This document shows positions 1-5,312 of a DNA stretch of 5,312 bases, piece after piece. Position 1 is the stretch's first letter. Each line of letters opens with the position of its first letter. The DNA is from Prolixibacteraceae bacterium (GTDB lineage Bacteria > Bacteroidota > Bacteroidia > Bacteroidales > Prolixibacteraceae): assembly GCA_016931875.1 (NCBI GenBank), contig JAFGDX010000210.1, positions 1-5,312 on the forward strand. Direction: 5' to 3'. A model generated the notes under the pieces. It did no database searches. It was not told where the DNA came from and saw only the letters and a program-made list of their open reading frames with translations. The position numbers and the translations under genes were made by a program.

Positions 1-848
1 CCTTCAAAAGGTTTCAGAAATCCCTGGGTTGAAACCGAGCTTTCCAGAGTTCGCATCACTGTGGTGCCAACCGCACAAACATTTTTCTTTTCTGTTTTTG
101 CTCCGTTTACCACATCGCATGCTTCGTTTTTAATCCAAATTTGTTCTGAATCCATTTTGTGTTTGGTCAGGTCTTCCACATCCACACTGCGGAAGTTGCC
201 CAAACCCACGTGAAGTGTAATATACGTAAAGTCAATTCCTTTAATTTCAAGTCGTTTTAATAACTCACGGCTAAAATGCAGTCCTGCAGTAGGTGCAGCC
301 ACAGCCCCCTCGTGTTTGGCAAAAATGGTTTGATACCGGTCTTTGTCTTCGGGCTGGACCGGGCGGTTAATAAATTTCGGAAGGGGGGTTTCTCCCAGTC
401 CGTATAAGGTTTTTTTGAATTCATCGTAGGGGCCGTCAAATAAAAAACGCAATGTTCGCCCGCGCGAGGTGGTATTGTCGATTACCTCGGCAACCAGCAA
501 ATCATCCTCGCCAAAGTAGAGTTTGTTCCCGATACGTATTTTTCGGGCCGGGTCCACCAGAACGTCCCATAATCGCTGTTCGCGGTTGAGTTCGCGTAAC
601 AGAAAAACTTCGATTTCGGCACCGGTTTTTTCTTTGTTTCCATACAAACGGGCAGGAAATACCTTGGTGTCGTTAAATACCATAACATCTTTATCATCGA
701 AATAGTCAAGCAGGTCTTTGAATAGTTTATGTTCAATGGTACGGGTTGCTCTGTTGAGTACCATCAATTTTGATTCATCCCTGTTGTCAGCCGGATGTAA
801 GGCAATTTTCTTTTCGTCTAAATCGTACTTGAATTTCGATAGCTTCAT
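1..848 (-). CDS. queA: QueA, tRNA preQ1(34) S-adenosylmethionine ribosyltransferase-isomerase (C-terminus cut by window edge)
   Basis: QueA transfers and isomerises the ribosyl part of S-adenosylmethionine onto preQ1 at the wobble position of tRNAs with GUN anticodons. The product is epoxyqueuosine, in the queuosine pathway, and the enzyme is cytoplasmic. I translated the frame by hand from the ATG at 846-848. It is open for 282 codons to the window edge, against about 350 residues usual for the family. Conserved blocks are [17 protein letters not shown] (18-34), [16 protein letters not shown] (57-72), the [13 protein letters not shown] block (184-196), HVGLGNFR (213-220) and [11 protein letters not shown] (260-270). 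The missing part should include the C-terminal W-T-[DN]-x-F-I-x-P-P-Y-like segment. The start [19 protein letters not shown] fits the family N-terminus. It is the last visible gene of the leftward cluster, 101 nt after truB. No Shine-Dalgarno precedes it. Identification is very secure. Confidence 0.96.
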   Translation of the reverse strand, partial: MKLSKFKYDLDEKKIALHPADNRDESKLMVLNRATRTIEHKLFKDLLDYFDDKDVMVFNDTKVFPARLYGNKEKTGAEIEVFLLRELNREQRLWDVLVDPARKIRIGNKLYFGEDDLLVAEVIDNTTSRGRTLRFLFDGPYDEFKKTLYGLGETPLPKFINRPVQPEDKDRYQTIFAKHEGAVAAPTAGLHFSRELLKRLEIKGIDFTYITLHVGLGNFRSVDVEDLTKHKMDSEQIWIKNEACDVVNGAKTEKKNVCAVGTTVMRTLESSVSTQGFLKPFE

Positions 849-949
849 ATACCAATTATTTTAGTTTTTATTTCAATTTTATCTTTACGGATGTAATTTT
901 GTATCGTCGACGGTTTTTTTGGTTCAGGCCTCGTTGTACGTATGAAAAC

Positions 950-1663
950 TTACTTGGTTACAAAGGCATGTAAATTTTCTAAAAAAAAGTCAACTTTTAC
1001 AGCATCCTTAATTGTATAATTTCCAATTTTTGTTCTTTGCAAACCGGTTAAATAAGCCCCGCAATTTAGCGCTTCGCCAATGTCGCGTGCCAGGGCACGA
1101 ATATAGGTCCCTTTGCTGCACACAACTCTTATTTTTACAAAAGGCAATTCAACCGATTCGATTTCAATCATTTCAATAACAATTTTTTTAGGTTGAAGTT
1201 TTAGTTCTTCTCCGTTTCTGGCATATTCAAATGCTCTTTTGCCTTTTACCTTTACAGCTGAAAATACCGGAGGAATTTGCATGGTTTCTCCCTCAAACTT
1301 TTTCAGTGCTTCTGTTATGGTTTCCTTAGTAATTTGTGAATAATCAAAGGTTTTGTCCTCTTCTGTTTCCATGTCGAACGAGGGAGTTGTGGCGCCTATT
1401 TTTATTGTGGCGAGGTATTCTTTTTTTCCATTTTGAAGCTCTTCTATTTTTTTTGTTGCTTTTCCGGTGCACAAAATCATCAATCCGGTTGCCAGGGGAT
1501 CCAGCGTTCCGGCATGGCCTACTTTCATTTTTTTAATACCTATTTCACGGCACAACGCATTGCGCACCTTTTGAACCAAATCAAAAGATGTCCAGTTGAG
1601 TTCCTTATCAAACAACAAAATTTCCCCTTCTAAAAAATTGTAGTTCTTTTTGAGGTTTATCAT
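950..1663 (-). CDS. truB: TruB, tRNA pseudouridine(55) synthase
   Basis: TruB isomerises uridine 55 in the T-loop of elongator tRNAs to pseudouridine in the cytoplasm. The 237-residue protein has the motif GHAGTLDPLATG (49-60), in which D55 is the expected catalytic aspartate. It also has KKEYLATIKIG (80-90) with the active-site tyrosine Y83, QIPPVFSAVKVKGKRAFEYAR (129-149, where P131-P132 and the SAVKV-KG segment are typical), and CSKGTYIRALARDIGEAL (182-199). It ends soon after LTGLQRTKIGNY (205-216). It therefore lacks the C-terminal PUA domain of the longer E. coli-type enzyme, as I would expect for a Bacteroidota TruB. The ATG at 1663 gives an N-terminus leading into the EGEILLFDKELNWTSFD segment of the family. 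It lies 44 nt after uppP and 101 nt before queA, with no visible promoter between uppP and truB, so co-transcription is likely. Confidence 0.97.
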   Translation of the reverse strand: MINLKKNYNFLEGEILLFDKELNWTSFDLVQKVRNALCREIGIKKMKVGHAGTLDPLATGLMILCTGKATKKIEELQNGKKEYLATIKIGATTPSFDMETEEDKTFDYSQITKETITEALKKFEGETMQIPPVFSAVKVKGKRAFEYARNGEELKLQPKKIVIEMIEIESVELPFVKIRVVCSKGTYIRALARDIGEALNCGAYLTGLQRTKIGNYTIKDAVKVDFFLENLHAFVTK

Positions 1664-1707
1664 GCCAATAATCTAATCCACAGCTGTTTACGCAAAATAA
1701 GCCAAAA

Positions 1708-2490
1708 TTAAGCTGCAAAGATAGCAATTAGCCCAATAACTAAACAGTAAATGGCAAAATAAATTAATTTTCCTTTTTTGATTATTTTGATCATCCATGC
1801 GCAAGCCAGAAGACCTGAGATAAAAGCGGCAAGAAAGCCGATAAGCAAAGGGATTGCACCAATGGTTTCGTCGGAAGTAAAGTCGCCACCAATAATATCG
1901 AGAAAAGCGGCACCCAAAATAGGGATCAGCACCATTAAAAATGAAAAACGTGCAACTTCGTCTTTGTTGGTTTTTAATAACAACCCCGTGGCAATGGTTG
2001 CTCCGCTGCGCGAAATTCCGGGCATTACGGCAAAAGCCTGGGCAATACCGATAATTAACGATTTACCAAAGGTTATTTTATTTGAACCTTTTTTGGCAAA
2101 ATGGGCAAAACCCAGCAGAAATGCGGTTACCAGCAGCATGCTTCCCACCAGAACAAGATTGCCTGTGAATAGTTGTTCAATTTCTTCCTGAAACAACAGG
2201 CCAAGAATCATTACGGGGACGGCCGACAGTAAAAGTTTGGATACATAAATGGTTGACTCATTCCACTGAAAAGCAAACAGGCCTTTGAACAATGAAACAA
2301 TATCTTTACGGAATACCACCAGGGTGCTTAAAACCGTGGCCACATGAACGGTGACGGCAAAAAGCAGGTTGTTTTCAGAATGAACACCAAGAACAGCGTG
2401 TCCTATTTCCAAATGTCCGCTGGAACTAACCGGAAGAAATTCGGTAAGTCCCTGAAGGAGTCCGAGAAGCAGTGCCTGAGTTTCGTTCAT
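1708..2490 (-). CDS. uppP: UppP/BacA, undecaprenyl-diphosphatase
   Basis: UppP dephosphorylates undecaprenyl diphosphate to the monophosphate lipid carrier used for peptidoglycan and surface glycan export. It is an integral inner-membrane protein, and higher dosage is known to give bacitracin resistance. The 260-residue protein is of normal family length. It carries the first signature QGLTEFLPVSSSGHLEIGH (13-31), with E17, the Ser run 22-24 and H26, and the second signature MPGISRSGATIATG (156-169), with R161. These two loops form the active site in the family. Hydrophobic segments fall at roughly 42-60, 85-100, 111-130, 143-157, 182-200, 212-235 and 242-260. The C-terminus is hydrophobic and ends FAA. 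The ATG at 2490 starts directly before the conserved first loop. It begins 10 nt after the DUF3098 stop, which implies co-transcription. The first loop has Q13 where E. coli-type proteins have Glu; other members also have Gln there. Confidence 0.97.
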   Translation of the reverse strand: MNETQALLLGLLQGLTEFLPVSSSGHLEIGHAVLGVHSENNLLFAVTVHVATVLSTLVVFRKDIVSLFKGLFAFQWNESTIYVSKLLLSAVPVMILGLLFQEEIEQLFTGNLVLVGSMLLVTAFLLGFAHFAKKGSNKITFGKSLIIGIAQAFAVMPGISRSGATIATGLLLKTNKDEVARFSFLMVLIPILGAAFLDIIGGDFTSDETIGAIPLLIGFLAAFISGLLACAWMIKIIKKGKLIYFAIYCLVIGLIAIFAA

Positions 2491-2500
2491 AAAACAGGAG

Positions 2501-2755
2501 TTATTTATCTTCTTTGGGTTTTTTCATGATGGCATATATTTCGAAAACAAAGCCAAACAACAGAATTACCGGGGCAAGCGTTATTCGCCTGAAACTAAAA
2601 ATATCAGGGTTAAATACGTTTGGGTCATCGCTGCCTCCGCCGGCCATCAAAATAAATCCTACCACAATAATAGCAAAACCAATGGCCATTAACCGGTAAT
2701 TTTCTTTTCCCAGGGCAAACCCTGCTGTTTTTGTTTCTTTTTCTTTTTTTGCCAT
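2501..2755 (-). CDS. DUF3098 family small membrane protein, function unknown
   Basis: This 84-residue protein has a short basic N-terminus (MAKKEKETKT), a first membrane segment at about 21-38 and a glycine-rich turn GGGSDDP (39-45). A conserved loop VFNPDIFSFRRITLAP follows (47-62), then a second membrane segment at about 60-77 and a basic tail KKPKEDK. This layout matches the DUF3098 family of Bacteroidota (my recollection; not searched). With positive charges at both ends, both termini are probably cytoplasmic and the FNPDIFSFRR loop probably lies outside the inner membrane. It sits 32 nt after ftsX and 10 nt before uppP, so it is very likely translated from the same mRNA. That context suggests an envelope role, perhaps as an accessory subunit of FtsX or UppP, but nothing in the sequence shows a catalytic activity. 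The gene is real on grounds of frame, spacing and family match; its function is unknown. Confidence 0.88.
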   Translation of the reverse strand: MAKKEKETKTAGFALGKENYRLMAIGFAIIVVGFILMAGGGSDDPNVFNPDIFSFRRITLAPVILLFGFVFEIYAIMKKPKEDK

Positions 2756-2787
2756 ATTTTATTTGATTGACGGGTTAAAGATAGTGA

Positions 2788-3663
2788 TTAAAATAATTCG
2801 TCAAATTTCAATTTCAGATATTTGTTTACAGCCAGCATCGTTGAAAGGTAGGAAATCAGCATTCCCAGCACCACCACCAGTGCAAAAACAAACACCGCAG
2901 TGCTGATGTCGTCAGGAGTAATTGCTCCTGTAAGTTCCTTTTTGTAAGTATAGAAAGTACCCAACACCACCACACTGGCAATAAGAGCGCCGTAAACACC
3001 CCAGTATAAACTCTGTTGTAAAAATGGTTTTCGGATAAACGAATTGCTTGCACCCACCATTTGCATTGTGTTTATACTAAAACGTTGTGCATAAATTGAA
3101 ATACGGATGGTGTTATTTATCAGAGCCACAAATATAAAGGCAAGCAGCGCGCTTAAAATCAACAGAAACAGACTTATTTTACTTACATTTTTATTAATGA
3201 CGGAAACCAGGTTTTTTTGATAATATACCTCTTTTACTTCCGGGTATTCCGAAAGATTTTTTTCAATAATCAGCAAACTGTCAGCATGGGTATATGGTGC
3301 ATAAAGTTTTACATCGATGGAGGCAAAAAGCGGATTGTATCCCAGAAATCCCGTAAAATCTTCACCCAATTGTTGCGCCAGTTCCTTTGCTGCGGCCTCT
3401 TTGTCGATATAACGGGTCGATTTTACATAGTCGGCAGCATTCAACATCTTTTGAAAACGGATGACCTCCACCTCGTTCATATTGTCCTGCAAAACCACCG
3501 TAAAACCTATTTTTTCTCTTACATATTCGGCCAGCCGTCCTGCGTTAATCAAAATCAGGCCAAGCGTACCTAACATTGTAAGCACAAGCGAAATGCTAAC
3601 CATGGATGTAAACCAGGAACTAAAAATTCGCTTTTTAATTTTTTTGGGTTTTGGATTTGCCAT
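2788..3663 (-). CDS. ftsX: FtsX, cell division ABC-transporter-type permease protein
   Basis: FtsX is the membrane partner of the FtsE ATPase. In the family it passes an ATP-driven signal through the inner membrane to activate peptidoglycan hydrolases at the septum or side wall. The 291-residue protein has a basic cytoplasmic N-terminus (KPKKIKKRIF), a first membrane segment at about 20-40 and a periplasmic domain at about 41-160 (TVVLQDNMNEVEV; YPEVKEVYYQK). Three further membrane segments follow at about 163-183, 218-238 and 256-277. The cytoplasmic loop after the second segment, NNTIRISIYAQRF (183-195) followed by INTMQMVGASNSFIRKPF (197-214), is the FtsX/FtsE-contact signature. The usual order of one membrane segment, an extracytoplasmic domain and three more segments is intact. 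It is the first gene of the leftward cluster. No ftsE lies beside it here. The ATG at 3663 is the only sensible start, and no Shine-Dalgarno precedes it. Confidence 0.95.
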   Translation of the reverse strand: MANPKPKKIKKRIFSSWFTSMVSISLVLTMLGTLGLILINAGRLAEYVREKIGFTVVLQDNMNEVEVIRFQKMLNAADYVKSTRYIDKEAAAKELAQQLGEDFTGFLGYNPLFASIDVKLYAPYTHADSLLIIEKNLSEYPEVKEVYYQKNLVSVINKNVSKISLFLLILSALLAFIFVALINNTIRISIYAQRFSINTMQMVGASNSFIRKPFLQQSLYWGVYGALIASVVVLGTFYTYKKELTGAITPDDISTAVFVFALVVVLGMLISYLSTMLAVNKYLKLKFDELF

Positions 3664-3695
3664 TCTGCTTATGCCAAAATTTTTTTCTATGCAAA

Positions 3696-3703
3696 CAAAA
3701 GTA
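3696..3703 (-). promoter_or_regulatory. Probable -7 element of the ftsX operon promoter
   Basis: Read on the minus strand this is TACTTTTG, an exact match to the Bacteroidota -7 consensus TAnnTTTG. It lies 33 nt upstream of the ftsX ATG and would give a short leader of roughly 25-30 nt. The matching -33 TTTG is not present at the ideal distance; the nearest candidate is TCTG after a 21-nt spacer, so the -33 half is weak. It is placed well to drive the whole leftward cluster. Confidence 0.5.
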
Positions 3704-3828
3704 TAAAATTAAAAAAGAATAAGACAGAAAGAACGGAAAACTAAAAAGGGATTTGAAAGCAACTTTCCGGTAAAATCAACGCAAAGTGTAAACTCAATAT
3801 AAAACCCTGAAAATTTGGACATTATTTT

Positions 3829-3859
3829 TTTGGAAATACGAAAAAAGAAAATACTTTTG
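3829..3859 (+). promoter_or_regulatory. Bacteroidota-type promoter of the rplM-rpsI(-rpsB) operon
   Basis: TTTG at 3829-3832 and TACTTTTG at 3852-3859 are separated by 19 nt. This matches the -33 TTTG / -7 TAnnTTTG architecture recognised by the primary sigma factor of Bacteroidota. Transcription should start a few bases after 3859, at about 3862-3866, giving a leader of roughly 140 nt before rplM. The A/T-rich stretch upstream is compatible with a strong promoter. Both elements match exactly, so this is the best supported regulatory site in the window. Confidence 0.8.
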
Positions 3860-3861
3860 CA

Positions 3862-4002
3862 GTCCCGATTATTATCCTTATAAACAGGATGTATAAATAG
3901 TTGATTTACTTTGAGTAACGAATTTTGGTTAAGAATTCCGTATTAATCTGAAAAACAGCTTTAAGTAATTCACAAAGTGTTAAACAACAAAAATTTAAAC
4001 AA
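3862..4002 (+). promoter_or_regulatory. Long structured 5' leader of rplM, candidate ribosomal-protein leader RNA
   Basis: The leader predicted from the promoter is about 140 nt long, much longer than needed for translation. Three local hairpins can be read directly. The first pairs ATCCT (3874-3878) with AGGAT (3886-3890) around a 7-nt loop. The second pairs TTACT (3906-3910) with AGTAA (3914-3918) around a 3-nt loop. The third is a 7-bp stem of 3920-3926 with 3932-3938 around GGTTA, extendable by C3919-G3940 with one bulged C. A weaker fourth pairs TTAA and CTG (3943-3950) with CAG and TTAA (3956-3964). TTACT can alternatively pair with a second AGTAA at 3964-3968, which would allow switching. 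No Shine-Dalgarno lies before the start codon. L13 operons are autoregulated through their leader in some bacteria; that role here is inference. Confidence 0.5.
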
Positions 4003-4458
4003 GTGGATACACTTAGTTATAAAACAATTTCGGCCAACAAAGCTACCGTTAATAAAGAATGGGTAGTGGTTGATGCCGAGAACATGGTTTTAGGACGCCT
4101 GGCCAGCAAAGTGGCCAAATTACTGAGAGGGAAATACAAGCCAGAATTTACACCACACGTAGATTGCGGCGACAATGTAATTGTTATCAATGCAGAGAAA
4201 GTACAACTTACCGGGAAAAAAATGTCGGATAAAGTTTATATCCGCCACTCAGGTTATCCCGGAGGGCAACGTACTCAAACTCCGAAAGATATTTTGGCAA
4301 AATATCCGGAAAGATTGGTAGAAAAAGCCGTTAAAGGTATGCTTCCTAAAAATAAACTGGGAAGAAAAATTTACGGAAACTTGCATGTAGTAGTTGGTTC
4401 GGAGCACAAATATGAAGCTCAGAAACCAAAAGTTGTTGATTTAAATACGATTAAATAG
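4003..4458 (+). CDS. rplM: Large ribosomal subunit protein L13 (uL13)
   Basis: L13 is an early-assembly 23S rRNA-binding protein of the 50S subunit. The 151-residue product begins [16 protein letters not shown] and continues [22 protein letters not shown] (20-41, with D24, G31 and R32). It has the [16 protein letters not shown] block (42-57) and HSGYPGGQR (82-90). The family signature follows: [11 protein letters not shown] (110-120), then L127, G132, H135, Q140 and P142. Length and order are normal for Bacteroidota L13. The start is GTG at 4003-4005, not ATG. It is chosen because it gives exactly the MDTLSYKT N-terminus known from Bacteroides relatives, and no in-frame ATG lies near it. It is first in the ribosomal protein operon, downstream of a strong promoter and a long leader, and 5 nt before rpsI. 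Confidence 0.97.
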   Translation: MDTLSYKTISANKATVNKEWVVVDAENMVLGRLASKVAKLLRGKYKPEFTPHVDCGDNVIVINAEKVQLTGKKMSDKVYIRHSGYPGGQRTQTPKDILAKYPERLVEKAVKGMLPKNKLGRKIYGNLHVVVGSEHKYEAQKPKVVDLNTIK

Positions 4459-4463
4459 GCAAA

Positions 4464-4850
4464 ATGGAAGTAGTAAACACAATAGGACGTAGAAAATCAG
4501 CAGTAGCACGGATTTACCTGAGCGAAGGAAAAGGTAACATTACTGTTAATAAAAGGGAATTAAAAGAATATTTCCCGACTACAACGTTACAATACATTGT
4601 TATGCAGCCGCTGAATTTGTTAAATGTTGCTGAAAAATACGACATTAAAGTAAATTTGGATGGCGGTGGCCCGAAAGGACAGGCAGAAGCACTGCGTTTG
4701 GCAATTACCAGAGCCCTGGTAAAAATTGATCCGGAAGCCAGAAAAGAATTAAAACCGGAAGGTTTCCTGACCAGGGATCCGCGTGAAGTGGAACGTAAAA
4801 AACCCGGGCAGCCAAAAGCAAGGAAACGTTTCCAGTTCTCAAAACGTTAA
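4464..4850 (+). CDS. rpsI: Small ribosomal subunit protein S9 (uS9)
   Basis: S9 is a 30S head protein whose C-terminal tail reaches the P-site tRNA anticodon stem. The 128-residue product has the N-terminal TIGRRKSAVARIYL (6-19) and the family signature GGGPKGQAEALRLAITRAL (67-85). It also has FLTRDPREVERKKPGQPKARKR, starting at residue 101, and ends FSKR, keeping the conserved Lys-Arg terminus that touches tRNA. The ATG is 5 nt after the rplM stop, in the standard rplM-rpsI gene pair, so the two are translated from one mRNA and possibly coupled. No Shine-Dalgarno is visible; the start is preceded by the short A-rich string GCAAA. Length is normal and nothing is missing. Confidence 0.98.
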   Translation: MEVVNTIGRRKSAVARIYLSEGKGNITVNKRELKEYFPTTTLQYIVMQPLNLLNVAEKYDIKVNLDGGGPKGQAEALRLAITRALVKIDPEARKELKPEGFLTRDPREVERKKPGQPKARKRFQFSKR

Positions 4851-4873
4851 TATTTATTATCTAATTATATGGA

Positions 4874-4928
4874 TCTAAAACGGTTGAGATTTCCGAAAAA
4901 TCGGGACTACTCAACGGTTGCTTTTAGG
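4874..4928 (+). promoter_or_regulatory. Long imperfect stem-loop in the rpsI-rpsB spacer, candidate rpsB leader or attenuator
   Basis: Three stacked helices can be read. The outer one pairs CTAAAA (4875-4880) with TTTTAG (4922-4927), plus a possible T-G wobble outside. The middle one pairs GTTGAG (4883-4888) with CTCAAC (4910-4915). The inner one pairs TTCCGA (4891-4896) with TCGGGA (4901-4906), with one T-G wobble, closed by an AAAA tetraloop. Internal loops separate the helices. The structure starts 24 nt after the rpsI stop and ends 22 nt before the rpsB ATG. The only T run lies inside the outer helix, so it does not look like a standard intrinsic terminator. A leader or partial attenuator controlling rpsB, or a processing site, fits better, but function is inferred. 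Confidence 0.55.
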
Positions 4929-4950
4929 AACATAGTAAAAAAGTAAACAG

Positions 4951-5312
4951 ATGCCAAGAACAAATTTTCAGGAATTGTTAGATGCAGGTGTACATTTTGG
5001 TCACCTGAAAAGAAAGTGGAATCCAAACATGGAACCGTATATTTTCATGGAAAAAAACGGAATCCACATTATTGATCTTCAAAAAACAATTGTAAAAATC
5101 GACGATGCCGCAAAAGCAATTAAACAAATTGCCAAATCGGGTCGTAAAATTTTATTCGTTGCCACTAAAAAACAGGCTAAAGATTTAGTTTCTGATTTGG
5201 TGAAAAGTGTTGGAATGCCATACGTTACAGAACGTTGGCCAGGTGGTATGCTTACCAACTTCCCAACAATCAGGAAAGCAGTGAAAAAAATGATCTCCAT
5301 CGACAAAATGAC
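4951..5312 (+). CDS. rpsB: Small ribosomal subunit protein S2 (uS2), N-terminal part (C-terminus cut by window edge)
   Basis: S2 binds the 30S subunit late in assembly, between head and body, near S1. I translated the frame by hand from the ATG at 4951. It is open for 120 codons to the window edge, against roughly 240-280 residues usual for the family. The N-terminus MPRTNFQELLDAGVHFGHLKRKWNPNM contains the S2 block GVHFGH (13-18) and the W-N-P-x-M segment (23-27). Further matches are YIFMEKNGIHIIDLQKT (30-46), ILFVATKKQAKD (67-78) and ERWPGGMLTNFPTIRKA (94-110), in which RWPGGMLTN is the most typical S2 string. It follows rpsI after 100 nt, in the order rplM-rpsI-rpsB that is common in bacteria. 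Its start lacks a Shine-Dalgarno and is preceded by an A-rich stretch (AGTAAAAAAGTAAACAG). No separate TAnnTTTG promoter is seen in the spacer, so it probably depends on the rplM promoter. Confidence 0.96.
   Translation, partial: MPRTNFQELLDAGVHFGHLKRKWNPNMEPYIFMEKNGIHIIDLQKTIVKIDDAAKAIKQIAKSGRKILFVATKKQAKDLVSDLVKSVGMPYVTERWPGGMLTNFPTIRKAVKKMISIDKM

Larger units (their letters stand above)
3664..4002. other. Divergent intergenic region between ftsX and rplM
   Basis: This 339-nt AT-rich stretch lies between two operons transcribed away from each other. On the ftsX side there is a -7-like TACTTTTG on the minus strand (3696-3703). On the rplM side there is a full Bacteroidota-type promoter (3829-3859) followed by a leader of about 140 nt with inverted repeats. 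I see no supported coding region: short frames crossing the left part read into the antisense strand of ftsX. The middle part, about 3705-3825, is A-rich on the plus strand and holds nothing that I can name. It could serve as an upstream activating AT-rich element, but this is not shown. Confidence 0.8.

Noticed and set aside
482..736. Open frames on both strands inside the queA region (such as 482-736 minus and 523-705 plus).
   Set aside because: The true minus-strand frame is QueA, continuous from 848 to the window edge with all family motifs. These are other-frame shadows of it.
905..913. Perfect palindrome CGTCGACG followed by a run of seven T on the plus strand, between truB and queA; first considered as a terminator.
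   Set aside because: The palindrome leaves only two base pairs if a loop is allowed, and the T run is on the strand opposite to the genes. No plus-strand gene ends there.
849..949. A possible separate promoter for queA in the 101-nt truB-queA gap.
   Set aside because: No TAnnTTTG or TTTG element reads in the queA direction. The nearest match, TACATCCG, differs at two fixed positions and has no -33 partner.
1778..2191. A 137-codon open frame on the plus strand inside uppP.
   Set aside because: It is fully antisense to a clear UppP gene. Its product is rich in Ala, Pro, Ile and Lys with no family motif or neighbour logic, as expected from the shadow of a hydrophobic membrane protein gene.
3217..3706. 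Two overlapping plus-strand open frames (118 and 81 codons) across the start of ftsX and into the intergenic region.
   Set aside because: They are antisense to the conserved FtsX N-terminal and periplasmic domain, overlap each other in different frames, and show no recognisable motif.
3906..3913. TTACTTTG in the rplM leader as a second promoter -7 element.
   Set aside because: It lacks the fixed A at the second position and has no TTTG at 19-20 nt upstream. The same bases form part of a 5-bp hairpin.
5079..5306. A minus-strand open frame of 75 codons at the right edge.
   Set aside because: It is antisense to the highly conserved rpsB coding sequence, with no promoter or family match.

Overview
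The window is an ordinary housekeeping region of a Bacteroidota chromosome, most likely from the order Bacteroidales. Four things support this. The L13 protein begins [14 protein letters not shown], as it does in Bacteroides and relatives. A DUF3098 gene, a family I know only from Bacteroidota, is present. The main promoter has the TTTG / TAnnTTTG architecture of this phylum. No gene has a clear Shine-Dalgarno sequence. The DNA is AT-rich, and I see no insertion sequence, phage gene, CRISPR array, tRNA or rRNA.

Layout. Positions 1-3663 hold five minus-strand genes read leftward: ftsX, a small DUF3098 membrane protein, uppP (bacA), truB and queA, which runs off the left edge. The gaps are 32, 10, 44 and 101 nt with no clear terminator or internal promoter, so they are probably one operon. 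Positions 3664-4002 are a 339-nt divergent intergenic region. Positions 4003-5312 hold three plus-strand ribosomal protein genes: rplM (L13), rpsI (S9) and rpsB (S2, cut by the right edge).

How the genes relate. The leftward set joins envelope functions (FtsX in division or peptidoglycan hydrolase control, UppP in undecaprenyl-phosphate recycling, and an uncharacterised membrane protein) to two tRNA modification enzymes (TruB for pseudouridine 55, QueA for queuosine). The rightward set is a ribosomal protein operon in which rplM and rpsI are 5 nt apart and rpsB follows after 100 nt.

The least explained material is RNA-level. The rplM leader is about 140 nt long and contains hairpins. The rpsI-rpsB spacer can form a long three-tier stem-loop. 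A perfect 10-nt complementarity joins the 5' end of the rplM leader to that spacer hairpin. These could be ribosomal-protein autoregulatory elements, but this is inference. I found no clear novel protein system; the only protein of unknown function is the DUF3098 protein.
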